This document shows positions 1 to 6,853 of a DNA stretch of 48,372 nucleotides, piece after piece. Position 1 is the stretch's first letter. Each line of letters starts with the position of its first letter. Source of the DNA: Oscillospiraceae bacterium (GTDB lineage Bacteria; Bacillota; Clostridia; Oscillospirales; Oscillospiraceae). The notes beneath the pieces were generated by a model, which saw nothing but the letters and a program-made list of their open reading frames with translations, had not been told where the DNA came from and made no database searches. Location: assembly GCA_015067975.1 (NCBI GenBank), contig SVLK01000011.1, positions 1 through 48,372 of the forward strand, in the 5' to 3' direction. The position numbers and the translations under genes are program-made.

Positions 1-2
1 AT

Positions 3-176
3 CGAAAGAAGGCCGGGTATACGCAGGAAGTATTTGCTGAAAAAATTGGCAAAAGCGTCAACTTCATCGCGCAGGTCGAAGGCACAGGCACCACTCGAGG
101 TGTGTCCCTGGAGACTTTGTTTAAGATAGCCGATATTCTTAATATCCCGCCCTCCAAGCTCTTGGAAGAGGATTAA
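3..176 (+). CDS. XRE-family helix-turn-helix regulator, 5'-truncated by window edge
   Basis: The reading frame is open from base 3 to a TAA at 174-176 and encodes the last 57 residues of a small DNA-binding protein; its start lies outside the window. The visible part has the Xre/Cro HTH_3 pattern: a helix containing GYTQEVFAEKIG, a recognition helix GKSVNFIAQVE, then LETLFKIADILNIPPSKLL, the usual fourth and fifth helices. The family are repressors, common in phages and conjugative elements. It lies about 300 bases from a tRNA-like 3' fragment that looks like an attachment site, so it is probably carried by an integrated element whose body lies to the left. No partner gene is visible. Confidence 0.8.
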   Translation, partial: RKKAGYTQEVFAEKIGKSVNFIAQVEGTGTTRGVSLETLFKIADILNIPPSKLLEED

Positions 177-286
177 GGTTACTGGGTTTATCTTTGTTTA
201 TGGCATCGCACGCCTTGCGTTACCTTGACGAAGAAAACTGTTGACTAACCTTGAAACCAGAGTTACTATCAACACGCAGACAGCAG

Positions 287-323
287 TCGAGCCTCGTTGG
301 TGCATTCCAACGAGGCTCGATTT
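287..323 (+). terminator. Hairpin, possible terminator
   Basis: A perfect 14-bp inverted repeat (287-300 with 307-320, loop TGCATT) is followed by a short TTTA. It is the first strong hairpin downstream of the XRE gene. The poor T tract makes termination less certain than the fold. Confidence 0.5.
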
Positions 324-466
324 ATGACCACAACAAGCACCACAGACACCGCCGGGATACGCTCGAACAATGGACAAAAGAGGTCACAAGACCATTCGAT
401 TATTAGACGAAAGGGTTAGAAATGGCTGAAAATCGGTATAAATCATAGCTCTCTATTCATTCGCAT

Positions 467-504
467 CCGTAAGGTCGTCGGTTCGATCCCGATTAGGTCC
501 ACCA
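467..504 (+). other. tRNA 3' fragment, probable attachment site (att) of an integrated element
   Basis: Bases 477-493 form a T arm (GTCGG, loop TTCGATC, CCGAT with one G-U pair). They are followed by a seven-base acceptor strand TAGGTCC (494-500), discriminator A501 and CCA 502-504. The expected 5' partner GGACCTA, the D arm and an anticodon stem are absent upstream, so this is not a functional tRNA. Integrases of many ICEs and prophages recombine within the 3' half of tRNA genes and leave such a partial copy at one end. The exact crossover point and the tRNA identity cannot be set from this window. Confidence 0.6.
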
Positions 505-510
505 AAAAAA

Positions 511-541
511 GAACACCATCCGATGGATGGTGTTCTTTTTT
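511..541. terminator. Bidirectional intrinsic terminator
   Basis: An 11-bp perfect stem (511-521 with 525-535, loop GAT) is flanked by an A run at 504-510 and a T run from 536, so it can act on both strands. It follows the tRNA fragment on the plus strand and the AAA+ ATPase gene on the minus strand. It may be the original terminator of the target tRNA. Confidence 0.85.
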
Positions 542-553
542 TGCTTAAACAGT

Positions 554-2167
554 TTACACGTCCGCTTTTCTTCTGTGCATATACTCGAACCAAGCCAGAT
601 ATTCGCCGCCCAAGCGGTTCATCAGCGCTATTGCCTCATCCTTGCGGGTCGAAGACAACTGCAGACACTGCTGCGCCAGCTGATACTTGCGCGCCACACT
701 CATCTTAGCCAGTTCCTCGTCAGTATAGCTGCCGAGACTTTCCAGTTGGCAACGGGTCTTAAAGAACCGAACAAAGGCCTCTGCCGTTTCCTGTCCCACA
801 ATAGGCCCCAGCAGAGCAAAATCGTTGCCGGAACTATCCAGCACGCGGGAGGCCATCTCCCAGCGGCGGGGATCGGCATTTCCTTCCGTTCCGGTATAGG
901 GCGTACGCAGATAGAGGTCATTATTGGCCAGAAACTCCATGACAAAGGGGTTCATTCTGTGTTCTACCGCCCAAGGCATCCAGTTTTCTACCGTGGTGCG
1001 GATGTAAATGTGGGCAAAGCGGCCAAACAGCGGCTCTGCCAAATCGTGGGCAGCACTGGATTCGCTGCGCTCATTGCCGGCAGCAACAATGCGGGCATTG
1101 CTCGGCAGCGGCCAGCGGTTATTGACAAAGCGCTCCAGCACGATTTTAAAAATCACCGATTGGGTCTGCTTGGTGGCATTGGTCAGCTCGTCAAAGAACA
1201 GGATATGGAGCTTTCCGTCCTGACACAGCTCTTCCAGCTTAATGAGCCATACCGGTTTGATATCCACGATCTCGCTGCGCGTTTCATTGTAGACAGCGCG
1301 GCCGTTGATGGTCTCCGGCGTTTCGTTGACCAGTTCAATGTCCAGTGCCTGCGGATCGATCTGCCGGACGCGGTCACTCTTACCGTCACCGGACAAGCCG
1401 TGAAGAAACACCGGGATATTGGCCTCCACATAGGCACGGATCAGCGAAAGTTCATCGTGGCGCCCCATGCGGAAATCGGTAAAATCCGCATCCTCTTCCG
1501 GTACAGCCACATCACTCAGGAATCTCTTTTGCAGATATTCTTCCGCCTCTTCCCGCGTAAGACCGGCAAACAACGCCATACAGCTGATCAGCAATCCCTG
1601 CTCCTCATCATACAACCAGCGCACCGGACGCATCTCCAGAAAAACATCCTCGCCCTCACCGACAACTGTTCCGTCACTCAGGTGCACAAAGCCGGTCTGA
1701 GTAGGTACTGCCGTAATGCAGATGATCTCTTTTGCTCCCAAGCGGTAGACAGGCCGGTCATTGCCCGCAACGTATACCGTGCGCTCCGTGTTGTGCAGCG
1801 CCCCGCGCGCATATTCCCGCTGTGCCAGCGATCGCATACTCTCATCCAGCACCGTATAGGGATACTGTCCGTATTCCACGATCGTCACTTTGCCGTCATT
1901 CTGCCGACGGCCCAGCAGCGCTTCATCGCCTTCATCCAGCCGCAGCACCGGACGCGCCGCACAGACGCTGCAGGGGTCTGCCGTGCCAAAGCGGCTGACA
2001 ACACCTTTGCTCAAAAAGTAGTTAATGCAGCGGCCATCAACGAGAAAGCCGTCATCCTCCGCTGTCAGCAGCGCAAGGTCTGCCGCCGGCGCAGCCGCAC
2101 CTACCGTTTCCAGCACAGGCAGCCCCTGTCCAAACACCTGTTCAGGTGATAAGAAAATCGACTTCAT
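554..2167 (-). CDS. MoxR-type AAA+ ATPase (AAA_5) with large N-terminal extension
   Basis: A 537-residue cytoplasmic AAA+ ATPase. The C-terminal part carries Walker A GLSGDGKS (about 257-264), Walker B ILFFDE (about 322-327), a sensor-1 Asn in VAAGNERS and an arginine-finger-like Arg in LFGRFAHI. The first 230 residues resemble no domain I can name and hold a CSVC pair (C66, C69). MoxR-family ATPases usually work as chaperones with a VWA protein, often loading metals or assembling complexes. Here the VWA gene lies directly upstream and overlaps it by 26 bases, so the two are translationally coupled. The start has AAGGA upstream. The substrate is unknown. Confidence 0.85.
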   Translation of the reverse strand: MKSIFLSPEQVFGQGLPVLETVGAAAPAADLALLTAEDDGFLVDGRCINYFLSKGVVSRFGTADPCSVCAARPVLRLDEGDEALLGRRQNDGKVTIVEYGQYPYTVLDESMRSLAQREYARGALHNTERTVYVAGNDRPVYRLGAKEIICITAVPTQTGFVHLSDGTVVGEGEDVFLEMRPVRWLYDEEQGLLISCMALFAGLTREEAEEYLQKRFLSDVAVPEEDADFTDFRMGRHDELSLIRAYVEANIPVFLHGLSGDGKSDRVRQIDPQALDIELVNETPETINGRAVYNETRSEIVDIKPVWLIKLEELCQDGKLHILFFDELTNATKQTQSVIFKIVLERFVNNRWPLPSNARIVAAGNERSESSAAHDLAEPLFGRFAHIYIRTTVENWMPWAVEHRMNPFVMEFLANNDLYLRTPYTGTEGNADPRRWEMASRVLDSSGNDFALLGPIVGQETAEAFVRFFKTRCQLESLGSYTDEELAKMSVARKYQLAQQCLQLSSTRKDEAIALMNRLGGEYLAWFEYMHRRKADV

Positions 2168-3179
2168 ATTTTTCCTTCTCCTCGCTTGCTTTCACATAGA
2201 TCACACGCCCGCCCTTGGGATGGATGGTCATGTTGCCGTAAACCACCCAGACCGCATCACAGTGCTGTTCCGGCATTTCGGCATAACCGTCAGTGAAAAT
2301 GATTTGGTTTTCCGCATCACCAGTAAAGGCGTTCACTGCTACGGTAAAATCGGTGCCGCCGCTGCCCTGCAGCACCAGCTTTTCAATGTCTTCTTCGGTG
2401 GTTACATCTTGAAATCCGTAAAAACGTGTGTCGAAGCAGCCTACACGCACCACCGCGTCCTGCTGCAGCAACCCTTTGACGGCTCGCACAAACCAGCGCA
2501 GCAATTCGCCGTCTACTGACGCACTGGTATCCAGCAAAATCTCCGCCCGCGCCACAGGATAGGGGCGAAAATCGTAACGCAGCATACCGTCGCGAATGGT
2601 ATTGCCCGCAAACCAGTCAAAGTCCACCTGCATACTGGGCTCCAGCATCTCTGCAAGGCCTGCCACCGCAGCGGCAAGGCCCGGATCGTCAAGGGGAATT
2701 TCTTTCGCTCCGCTCTCCGTTCCCCCGCATTGGCTATGCTCCAAAGAATCTACTTCGACGGTTTCGACTGTGACGCTGCTGCTTTCGTTTTCATCTAATC
2801 CCAGCAGCACATCGTACATTTTCTCTGCGCTCAACTGCTGCGCCCCTCTGCGAAGAAGCACACCTTCAGGCAGTTGAAACCCTTCTTCGCGCAGCATGGC
2901 GTCCACCACAGCGTCACAGGCACGATTCCATGTGCTGCGTGTCCGTTCACCGCGCCGATAAGCGTGTGCCAGTTGGATATGCAGTAATTGGCGAGCCATA
3001 TAATAGGTTCGCTCTTCCCTCTTGCGGCGGCGCAGCGCCGATTCGTTAAAGAAAATCGTGGTGCCGTCGTTGTCCGCCATAGTCACCGCGCCAGAGGGCT
3101 CCATGCGCAGCGTACGGATCCGTTCACTCCATTGAGGAAATCGCTCTGTTAAATCTTCCCGAATTTCCTGCAGATCCAT
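2142..3179 (-). CDS. VWA-like (DUF2201-type) partner of the AAA+ ATPase
   Basis: 345 residues. The C-terminal half has a MIDAS metal site of von Willebrand A type: DTSAS, then GSGGTDF supplying the Thr and FTDG supplying the Asp. The N-terminal half resembles the metallopeptidase-like N domain of DUF2201 proteins, but the expected HExxH is replaced by LLHIQLAHA, so peptidase activity is doubtful. The family normally pairs with a MoxR ATPase, as it does here. The ATG at 3179 is chosen because AAAGGCGG lies just upstream; an ATG ten codons earlier lacks a ribosome binding site. A good promoter sits 40-70 bases upstream. This is the first gene of the two-gene unit. Confidence 0.8.
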   Translation of the reverse strand: MDLQEIREDLTERFPQWSERIRTLRMEPSGAVTMADNDGTTIFFNESALRRRKREERTYYMARQLLHIQLAHAYRRGERTRSTWNRACDAVVDAMLREEGFQLPEGVLLRRGAQQLSAEKMYDVLLGLDENESSSVTVETVEVDSLEHSQCGGTESGAKEIPLDDPGLAAAVAGLAEMLEPSMQVDFDWFAGNTIRDGMLRYDFRPYPVARAEILLDTSASVDGELLRWFVRAVKGLLQQDAVVRVGCFDTRFYGFQDVTTEEDIEKLVLQGSGGTDFTVAVNAFTGDAENQIIFTDGYAEMPEQHCDAVWVVYGNMTIHPKGGRVIYVKASEEKEKYEVDFLIT

Positions 3180-3217
3180 ACGCACACCGCCTTTCATACA
3201 CTTGCACAATTTTATTT

Positions 3218-3246
3218 AGAATATCATCAAAGCAACAGGCGGTCAA
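3218..3246 (-). promoter_or_regulatory. Sigma-A-type promoter for the VWA/ATPase pair
   Basis: On the minus strand, TTGACC (3241-3246) is 17 bases from TATTCT (3218-3223). It lies downstream of the hairpin ending the preceding gene, so the VWA-ATPase pair probably has its own promoter. Confidence 0.6.
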
Positions 3247-3261
3247 GCCGCCGCAAGTCAA

Positions 3262-3291
3262 AGAAATGCCGCCCACCGGGGCGGCATTTCT
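3262..3291 (-). terminator. Hairpin after the 100-residue gene
   Basis: A 13-bp perfect GC-rich stem (3262-3274 with 3279-3291) overlaps the stop codon of the minus-strand gene. The T tract lies partly inside the stem and beyond it is only TTGACTT, so termination may be partial. Confidence 0.55.
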
Positions 3292-3593
3292 CAGATTTTG
3301 ATCCCTTCGCAGCTGAGCGAGGTAAAAATCCACATTTTTTTCAGACCGAATGTGACCTCTTCCTCAATCTGCAAAGGATAGGACGGAAGAAGAACATCGC
3401 CCACGTCGGTTGTTACTTTGCGGTACTTCTTTTCCTGCAGAAACTTTTCTTTCTGCCGCGGATGAGGCAGATAAACATGCAGATCCACCACCTCCAAGTC
3501 GGTGTTTTGGATCTCCACCAGTTCCACCAAAATCGTGTGGTTGTTTTTCTTGTCCATATACTCCAGCAGTTCGGGGGTATAGCGGATGGTCAT
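3291..3593 (-). CDS. Conserved hypothetical protein, 100 residues
   Basis: A soluble 100-residue protein of mixed alpha/beta character, with a strand-rich N-terminal half, a charged middle (HPRQKEKFLQEKKYRK) and a C-terminal strand ending SCEGIKI. There is no signal peptide or membrane segment. GGAGG lies seven bases before the ATG. The overall strand pattern faintly recalls the HesB/IscA-like fold, but the cysteine ligands of that family are missing apart from one near the C-terminus, so I do not assign a function. It follows the 56-residue gene by 18 bases and probably shares its transcript. The hairpin at its stop separates it from the VWA/ATPase pair. Confidence 0.65.
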   Translation of the reverse strand: MTIRYTPELLEYMDKKNNHTILVELVEIQNTDLEVVDLHVYLPHPRQKEKFLQEKKYRKVTTDVGDVLLPSYPLQIEEEVTFGLKKMWIFTSLSCEGIKI

Positions 3594-3611
3594 ATATCGT
3601 TCCTCCGTTAT

Positions 3612-3782
3612 TTATTCTTCCGGCAAGCCATAGGTTTTCAAAATTTCGCGCAGCACCGTCATCGAACGGCGCAGATGCGCCTCTGCTTGCTCCAGCGTTG
3701 GTTTTTTATTTATTATACCTGCTGCGACCGCAATAAGCAAGCGGCAGCTTGGCACAGCATAACCTTTTCTTCTCTCTTCCAT
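3612..3782 (-). CDS. Small hypothetical protein, 56 residues
   Basis: ATG at 3782, TAA at 3612-3614, with AAAGGGAG eight bases before the start. The protein has a basic N-terminus (MEERRKGYAV), a short hydrophobic stretch LLIAVAAGII (about 15-24) and a charged helix after about residue 30 (TLEQAEAHLRRSMTVLREIL). It is too short and hydrophilic at its ends to call a membrane protein with confidence. It is the first gene of the minus-strand run and diverges from purA. No homologue is recognised; the ribosome binding site and tight spacing to the next gene are the reasons for accepting it. Confidence 0.55.
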   Translation of the reverse strand: MEERRKGYAVPSCRLLIAVAAGIINKKPTLEQAEAHLRRSMTVLREILKTYGLPEE

Positions 3783-3795
3783 TACAAATTCTCCC

Positions 3796-3824
3796 TTTAC
3801 TTCTCCTAATTGTTGTTCTATAAT
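3796..3824 (+). promoter_or_regulatory. Probable purA promoter
   Basis: TTTACT (3796-3801), a 17-base spacer, then a perfect TATAAT (3819-3824). The leader to purA would be about 55 bases. No PurR box or purine riboswitch is evident in it. Confidence 0.6.
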
Positions 3825-3886
3825 GTATTATGTTGGATTATGTGTCCACACTAAAAACATTATGACGAAAACCGGAGGGTTTCCAT

Positions 3887-5161
3887 ATGAAGAACTGCGC
3901 TATTGTAGGCATCAACTGGGGCGACGAGGGCAAGGGCCGCATGGTAGACTTGCTGACCCAGGACTATGATGTGGTCGTCCGCTATCAAGGCGGCGGCAAC
4001 GCCGGTCACACGGTGGTCAACGAGCTGGGTAAATTTGCTCTGCATCTGCTGCCTTCCGGCATCTTCCGCAAGGGCGTGGTCAACATTCTGGGCAACGGTG
4101 TTGCTATGGACTGCGAAAACCTGTGGATCGAGATGCAGGATGTGATGAGCCAGGGTGTTTCTCTGACTCCCGAAAACCTGAAGATCAGCGACCGCGCTTC
4201 CCTGCTGTTGCCCTGGCACCGCGATTTGGACTCTCTGGAGGAAGCCCGTCTGGCAGATAAAAAGTACGGCTCCACCAAGCAGGGTATCGCCCCCTTCTAT
4301 TCTGATAAGTACCAGAAGAAAACCGTCATGGCCGGCGAGCTGCTGTATCCCGAATATTTGAAGGCTCATCTGGCTGACATTCTGGAGTGGAAGAATCTGA
4401 CGCTGGACCGCGTGTACGGTGCCAAGACCTACACGTTGGACGAGGTCATGGACTGGATCAATGACTTCGGCGAGAAGATCAAGCCTTATGTGTGCGATAC
4501 CGGTGCTTTCCTGCGCAACGCACAGGCTGAGGGCAAGAGCATCCTGTTTGAGGCTCAGCTGGGTGCACTGCGCGATCTGGACTACGGTATTTACCCCTAT
4601 ACCACCTCTTCCAATACCATCGCCGCCTTTGCCGGTGTGGGCAGCGGCCTGCCCTCCGCCCGCATTGAAGAAGTCGTCGGCGTGGTGAAGGCCTACTCCT
4701 CCTGCGTGGGCGAAGGTCCCTTCCCCTGCGAGTGGTTTGGTGAGGAGGCCGAGAAGCTGCGTGAAGCCGGTGCCGAGTACGGTGCCAAGACCGGCCGTCC
4801 CCGCCGCGTCGGCCCGATCGACATCGTTGCCACCCGCTACGGCGTACGGCTGCAGGGTGCTACCAATATTGCACTGACCAAGCTGGATGTGCTCAGCTAC
4901 ATGGATAAGATTCCCGTCTGCACCCGCTATGAAGTGGAAGGTCAGCTGACCGATGAGTTCCCCTTCCCCGTGCTGCAGAGCAAGGCCAAGCCCGTCATCG
5001 AGTATCTGGACGGCTGGCAGTGCGACATCTCCAAAATCACCGAGTGGGACAAGCTGCCCGCCGCAGCACAGCGCTACGTGGAATATGTGGAACAGGCCAT
5101 CGGCTGCCACATCGGCTACGTTTCCGTGGGTCCCGAGCGCGACAGCATCATTCTGCGCTAA
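3887..5161 (+). CDS. purA: Adenylosuccinate synthetase
   Basis: 424 residues, normal family length. PurA joins IMP and aspartate using GTP to make adenylosuccinate, the first committed step to AMP. The N-terminal GTP-binding/catalytic loop WGDEGKGR, with the catalytic Asp, is near residue 13; GNAGHTVV follows with the catalytic His. TTSSN and the C-terminal TKLDVL (base-recognition) motif are also present. GGAGG precedes the ATG. It is followed 28 bases later by purB, which uses its product, so the two form a short AMP-branch operon. Confidence 0.97.
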   Translation: MKNCAIVGINWGDEGKGRMVDLLTQDYDVVVRYQGGGNAGHTVVNELGKFALHLLPSGIFRKGVVNILGNGVAMDCENLWIEMQDVMSQGVSLTPENLKISDRASLLLPWHRDLDSLEEARLADKKYGSTKQGIAPFYSDKYQKKTVMAGELLYPEYLKAHLADILEWKNLTLDRVYGAKTYTLDEVMDWINDFGEKIKPYVCDTGAFLRNAQAEGKSILFEAQLGALRDLDYGIYPYTTSSNTIAAFAGVGSGLPSARIEEVVGVVKAYSSCVGEGPFPCEWFGEEAEKLREAGAEYGAKTGRPRRVGPIDIVATRYGVRLQGATNIALTKLDVLSYMDKIPVCTRYEVEGQLTDEFPFPVLQSKAKPVIEYLDGWQCDISKITEWDKLPAAAQRYVEYVEQAIGCHIGYVSVGPERDSIILR

Positions 5162-5189
5162 AGTTTGATTGGAAAGGACGGCTCTCCCT

Positions 5190-6608
5190 ATGGCAAGAGA
5201 CCGCTATGAATCTCCCCTGTCCTCCCGCTACGCTTCCAGCTATATGCTGCAGCTGTTCTCCGCGTATGAGCGAATTCGCACATGGCGCAAGCTGTGGGTG
5301 GAGCTGGCTCGTGCCGAACACGAGCTGGGCCTTCCCATTACCGCCGAGCAGGTAGCCGAACTGGAGGCTCACACCGACGATATTGACTTCGACATGGCCG
5401 CCGCTCGCGAAAAAGAAGTGCGCCACGATGTGATGGCTCATGTCTATACTTACGGCAAGGCTGCCCCCTCCGCTGCCGGCATTATTCATCTGGGCGCCAC
5501 CAGCTGCTATGTCACCGACAATGCAGATCTGGTGATCTATCGCAAGGGTCTGCAGTATCTGCGCGGTGAACTGCTGGCCGTGATGAGCAATCTGGCCAGA
5601 TTTGCCGACACTTACAAAGACATGCCCACGTTAGGTTACACGCACTATCAGCCGGCACAGCCTGTCACTGTAGGCAAGCGTGCCACCCTTTGGCTGCAGG
5701 ATTTCCTGGCAGATCTGGAGGAGCTGGACTTTGTCATCGACAGCATGCGATTCCTTGGCTGCCGCGGTACCACCGGCACCGAGGCCAGCTTTATGGAGCT
5801 GTTTGAGGGCGACGGAGAAAAAATCGACGAGATGAACCGCCGCATCAGTGCTGCCTTCGGTTTTGACAAGCGTTTTGCCGTGTGCGGCCAGACCTATCCG
5901 CGCAAAACCGACAGCCGCATCCTCAATGTGCTCAGCTCTATTGCGCAGAGCTGCTACCGCATGGCCAACGATATTCGTCTTTTGCAACATGACCGACAGG
6001 TAGAAGAACCTTTCGAAAAGGATCAGATCGGCTCGTCCGCTATGGCTTATAAGCGCAACCCCATGCGCTGCGAGCGTATCTGTTCACTGAGCCGCTATCT
6101 GATGGCCGATGCGCTGAATGCCCCCATGACCGCCTCTACCCAGTGGATGGAACGCACGCTGGACGACTCGGCCAACCGTCGCATCTCTATGCCGGAAGGG
6201 TTCCTGTGCGCTGACGCTGTGCTGCGTCTGGCCCGCAATGTCACAGACGGACTGCATGTTAATGAAAAAATCGTGGATCGTACCTGCCGTGAATACATGC
6301 CCTTCATCGCCACGGAAAACCTGATGATGGAAGGCGTCAAGCGCGGCGGCGACCGACAGGAGCTGCACGAGATTGTGCGCAAGTGCTCTATGGAGGCCAC
6401 TGCCCGCATGAAAGAGGGCGAAAACTGTGATTTGCTCAGCCGTTTGGCTGCCACCGGCGCTTTCTCCATGACGGAGGAAGAAATGGCCGCGGTTCTGGAT
6501 CCCAAGCTGTACATCGGTCGCTGCGCCGATCAGGTCACGGAGTTCCTGCATCAAATCACGCCGATGCTCTCCGAGGCCAGCGAAAAGGGCGAAGATATCA
6601 GCCTTTGA
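5190..6608 (+). CDS. purB: Adenylosuccinate lyase
   Basis: 472 residues. PurB cleaves adenylosuccinate to AMP plus fumarate, and SAICAR to AICAR plus fumarate. It belongs to the fumarase/aspartase superfamily; the signature loop appears as SSAMAYKRNPMRCE, and TSCYVTDNADL and TLGYTHYQPAQPVTVGKR carry other active-site residues, including the catalytic His. The frame is open further upstream to a TTG, but the ATG at 5190 follows AAGGACGG and gives a family-like N-terminus (MARDRYESPLSSRY). It sits directly after purA and ends at a strong terminator. Confidence 0.96.
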   Translation: MARDRYESPLSSRYASSYMLQLFSAYERIRTWRKLWVELARAEHELGLPITAEQVAELEAHTDDIDFDMAAAREKEVRHDVMAHVYTYGKAAPSAAGIIHLGATSCYVTDNADLVIYRKGLQYLRGELLAVMSNLARFADTYKDMPTLGYTHYQPAQPVTVGKRATLWLQDFLADLEELDFVIDSMRFLGCRGTTGTEASFMELFEGDGEKIDEMNRRISAAFGFDKRFAVCGQTYPRKTDSRILNVLSSIAQSCYRMANDIRLLQHDRQVEEPFEKDQIGSSAMAYKRNPMRCERICSLSRYLMADALNAPMTASTQWMERTLDDSANRRISMPEGFLCADAVLRLARNVTDGLHVNEKIVDRTCREYMPFIATENLMMEGVKRGGDRQELHEIVRKCSMEATARMKEGENCDLLSRLAATGAFSMTEEEMAAVLDPKLYIGRCADQVTEFLHQITPMLSEASEKGEDISL

Positions 6609-6617
6609 CAGTTAGTA

Positions 6618-6645
6618 AAGCCTGACACCGAAGTGTCAGGCTTTT
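6618..6645. terminator. Terminator between purB and the convergent zinc-ribbon gene
   Basis: An 11-bp perfect stem (6618-6628 with 6633-6643, loop CGAA) is followed by TTC on the plus strand. It lies between convergent genes and probably serves both. Confidence 0.8.
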
Positions 6646-6646
6646 C

Positions 6647-6850
6647 TTATTTCTCAGGCAAATCCATCAGCATATTCATGGTTCGGAAAATTTCTCCGCA
6701 GACAGGGCATTTCCAATCATTGTTGCTTTTCTTTGCCTTCTTATGGAGATAAGTCAGTTCACTTTTCCCACAGTGAGGACACAGCGTCGGCGTTTCTGTC
6801 CACAACCGTTTCAAAAAGCGCAGCTCTTCTTCCCTTGTTCTGTGAATCAC
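6647..6850 (-). CDS. Small zinc-ribbon protein, 67 residues
   Basis: Two CPxCG knuckles (C24/C27 and C48/C51) separated by a basic linker (KKAKKSNN) form a classic zinc ribbon. The protein is short, cytoplasmic and basic. The start is a GTG three bases after the rpoN stop codon, with the ribosome binding site inside the end of rpoN, so translation is coupled to sigma-54. The ribbon could bind nucleic acid or RNA polymerase; that role is inference from position only. No named family is recognised. Confidence 0.7.
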   Translation of the reverse strand: MIHRTREEELRFLKRLWTETPTLCPHCGKSELTYLHKKAKKSNNDWKCPVCGEIFRTMNMLMDLPEK

Positions 6851-6853
6851 TGC

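Larger units (their letters stand above)
177..553. other. Non-coding junction between element end and chromosome
   Basis: No convincing gene is seen. The stretch holds a hairpin at 287-320, the tRNA 3' fragment ending at 504 and a strong two-way terminator at 511-541. A 31-codon open frame starting with ATG at 324 begins just after the hairpin, has no ribosome binding site and was not accepted. Confidence 0.6.

Noticed and set aside
324-419. 31-codon gene starting at 324
   Set aside because: The ATG follows a hairpin with no ribosome binding site, and the translation is low in complexity (MTTTSTTDTAG).
430-504. Complete tRNA gene
   Set aside because: Only the T arm, acceptor 3' strand and CCA are present. 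Bases 455-471 do not form an anticodon stem and no GGACCTA 5' strand exists.
527-2149. 540-residue open frame on the plus strand
   Set aside because: Antisense to the AAA+ ATPase gene, which has Walker motifs, and begins within a terminator.
3860-5110. 416-residue open frame on the minus strand
   Set aside because: It lies antisense to purA, which has every family motif; the translation is Gly/Leu/Gln/His-rich without domains. Skewed codon use produces such long antisense frames.
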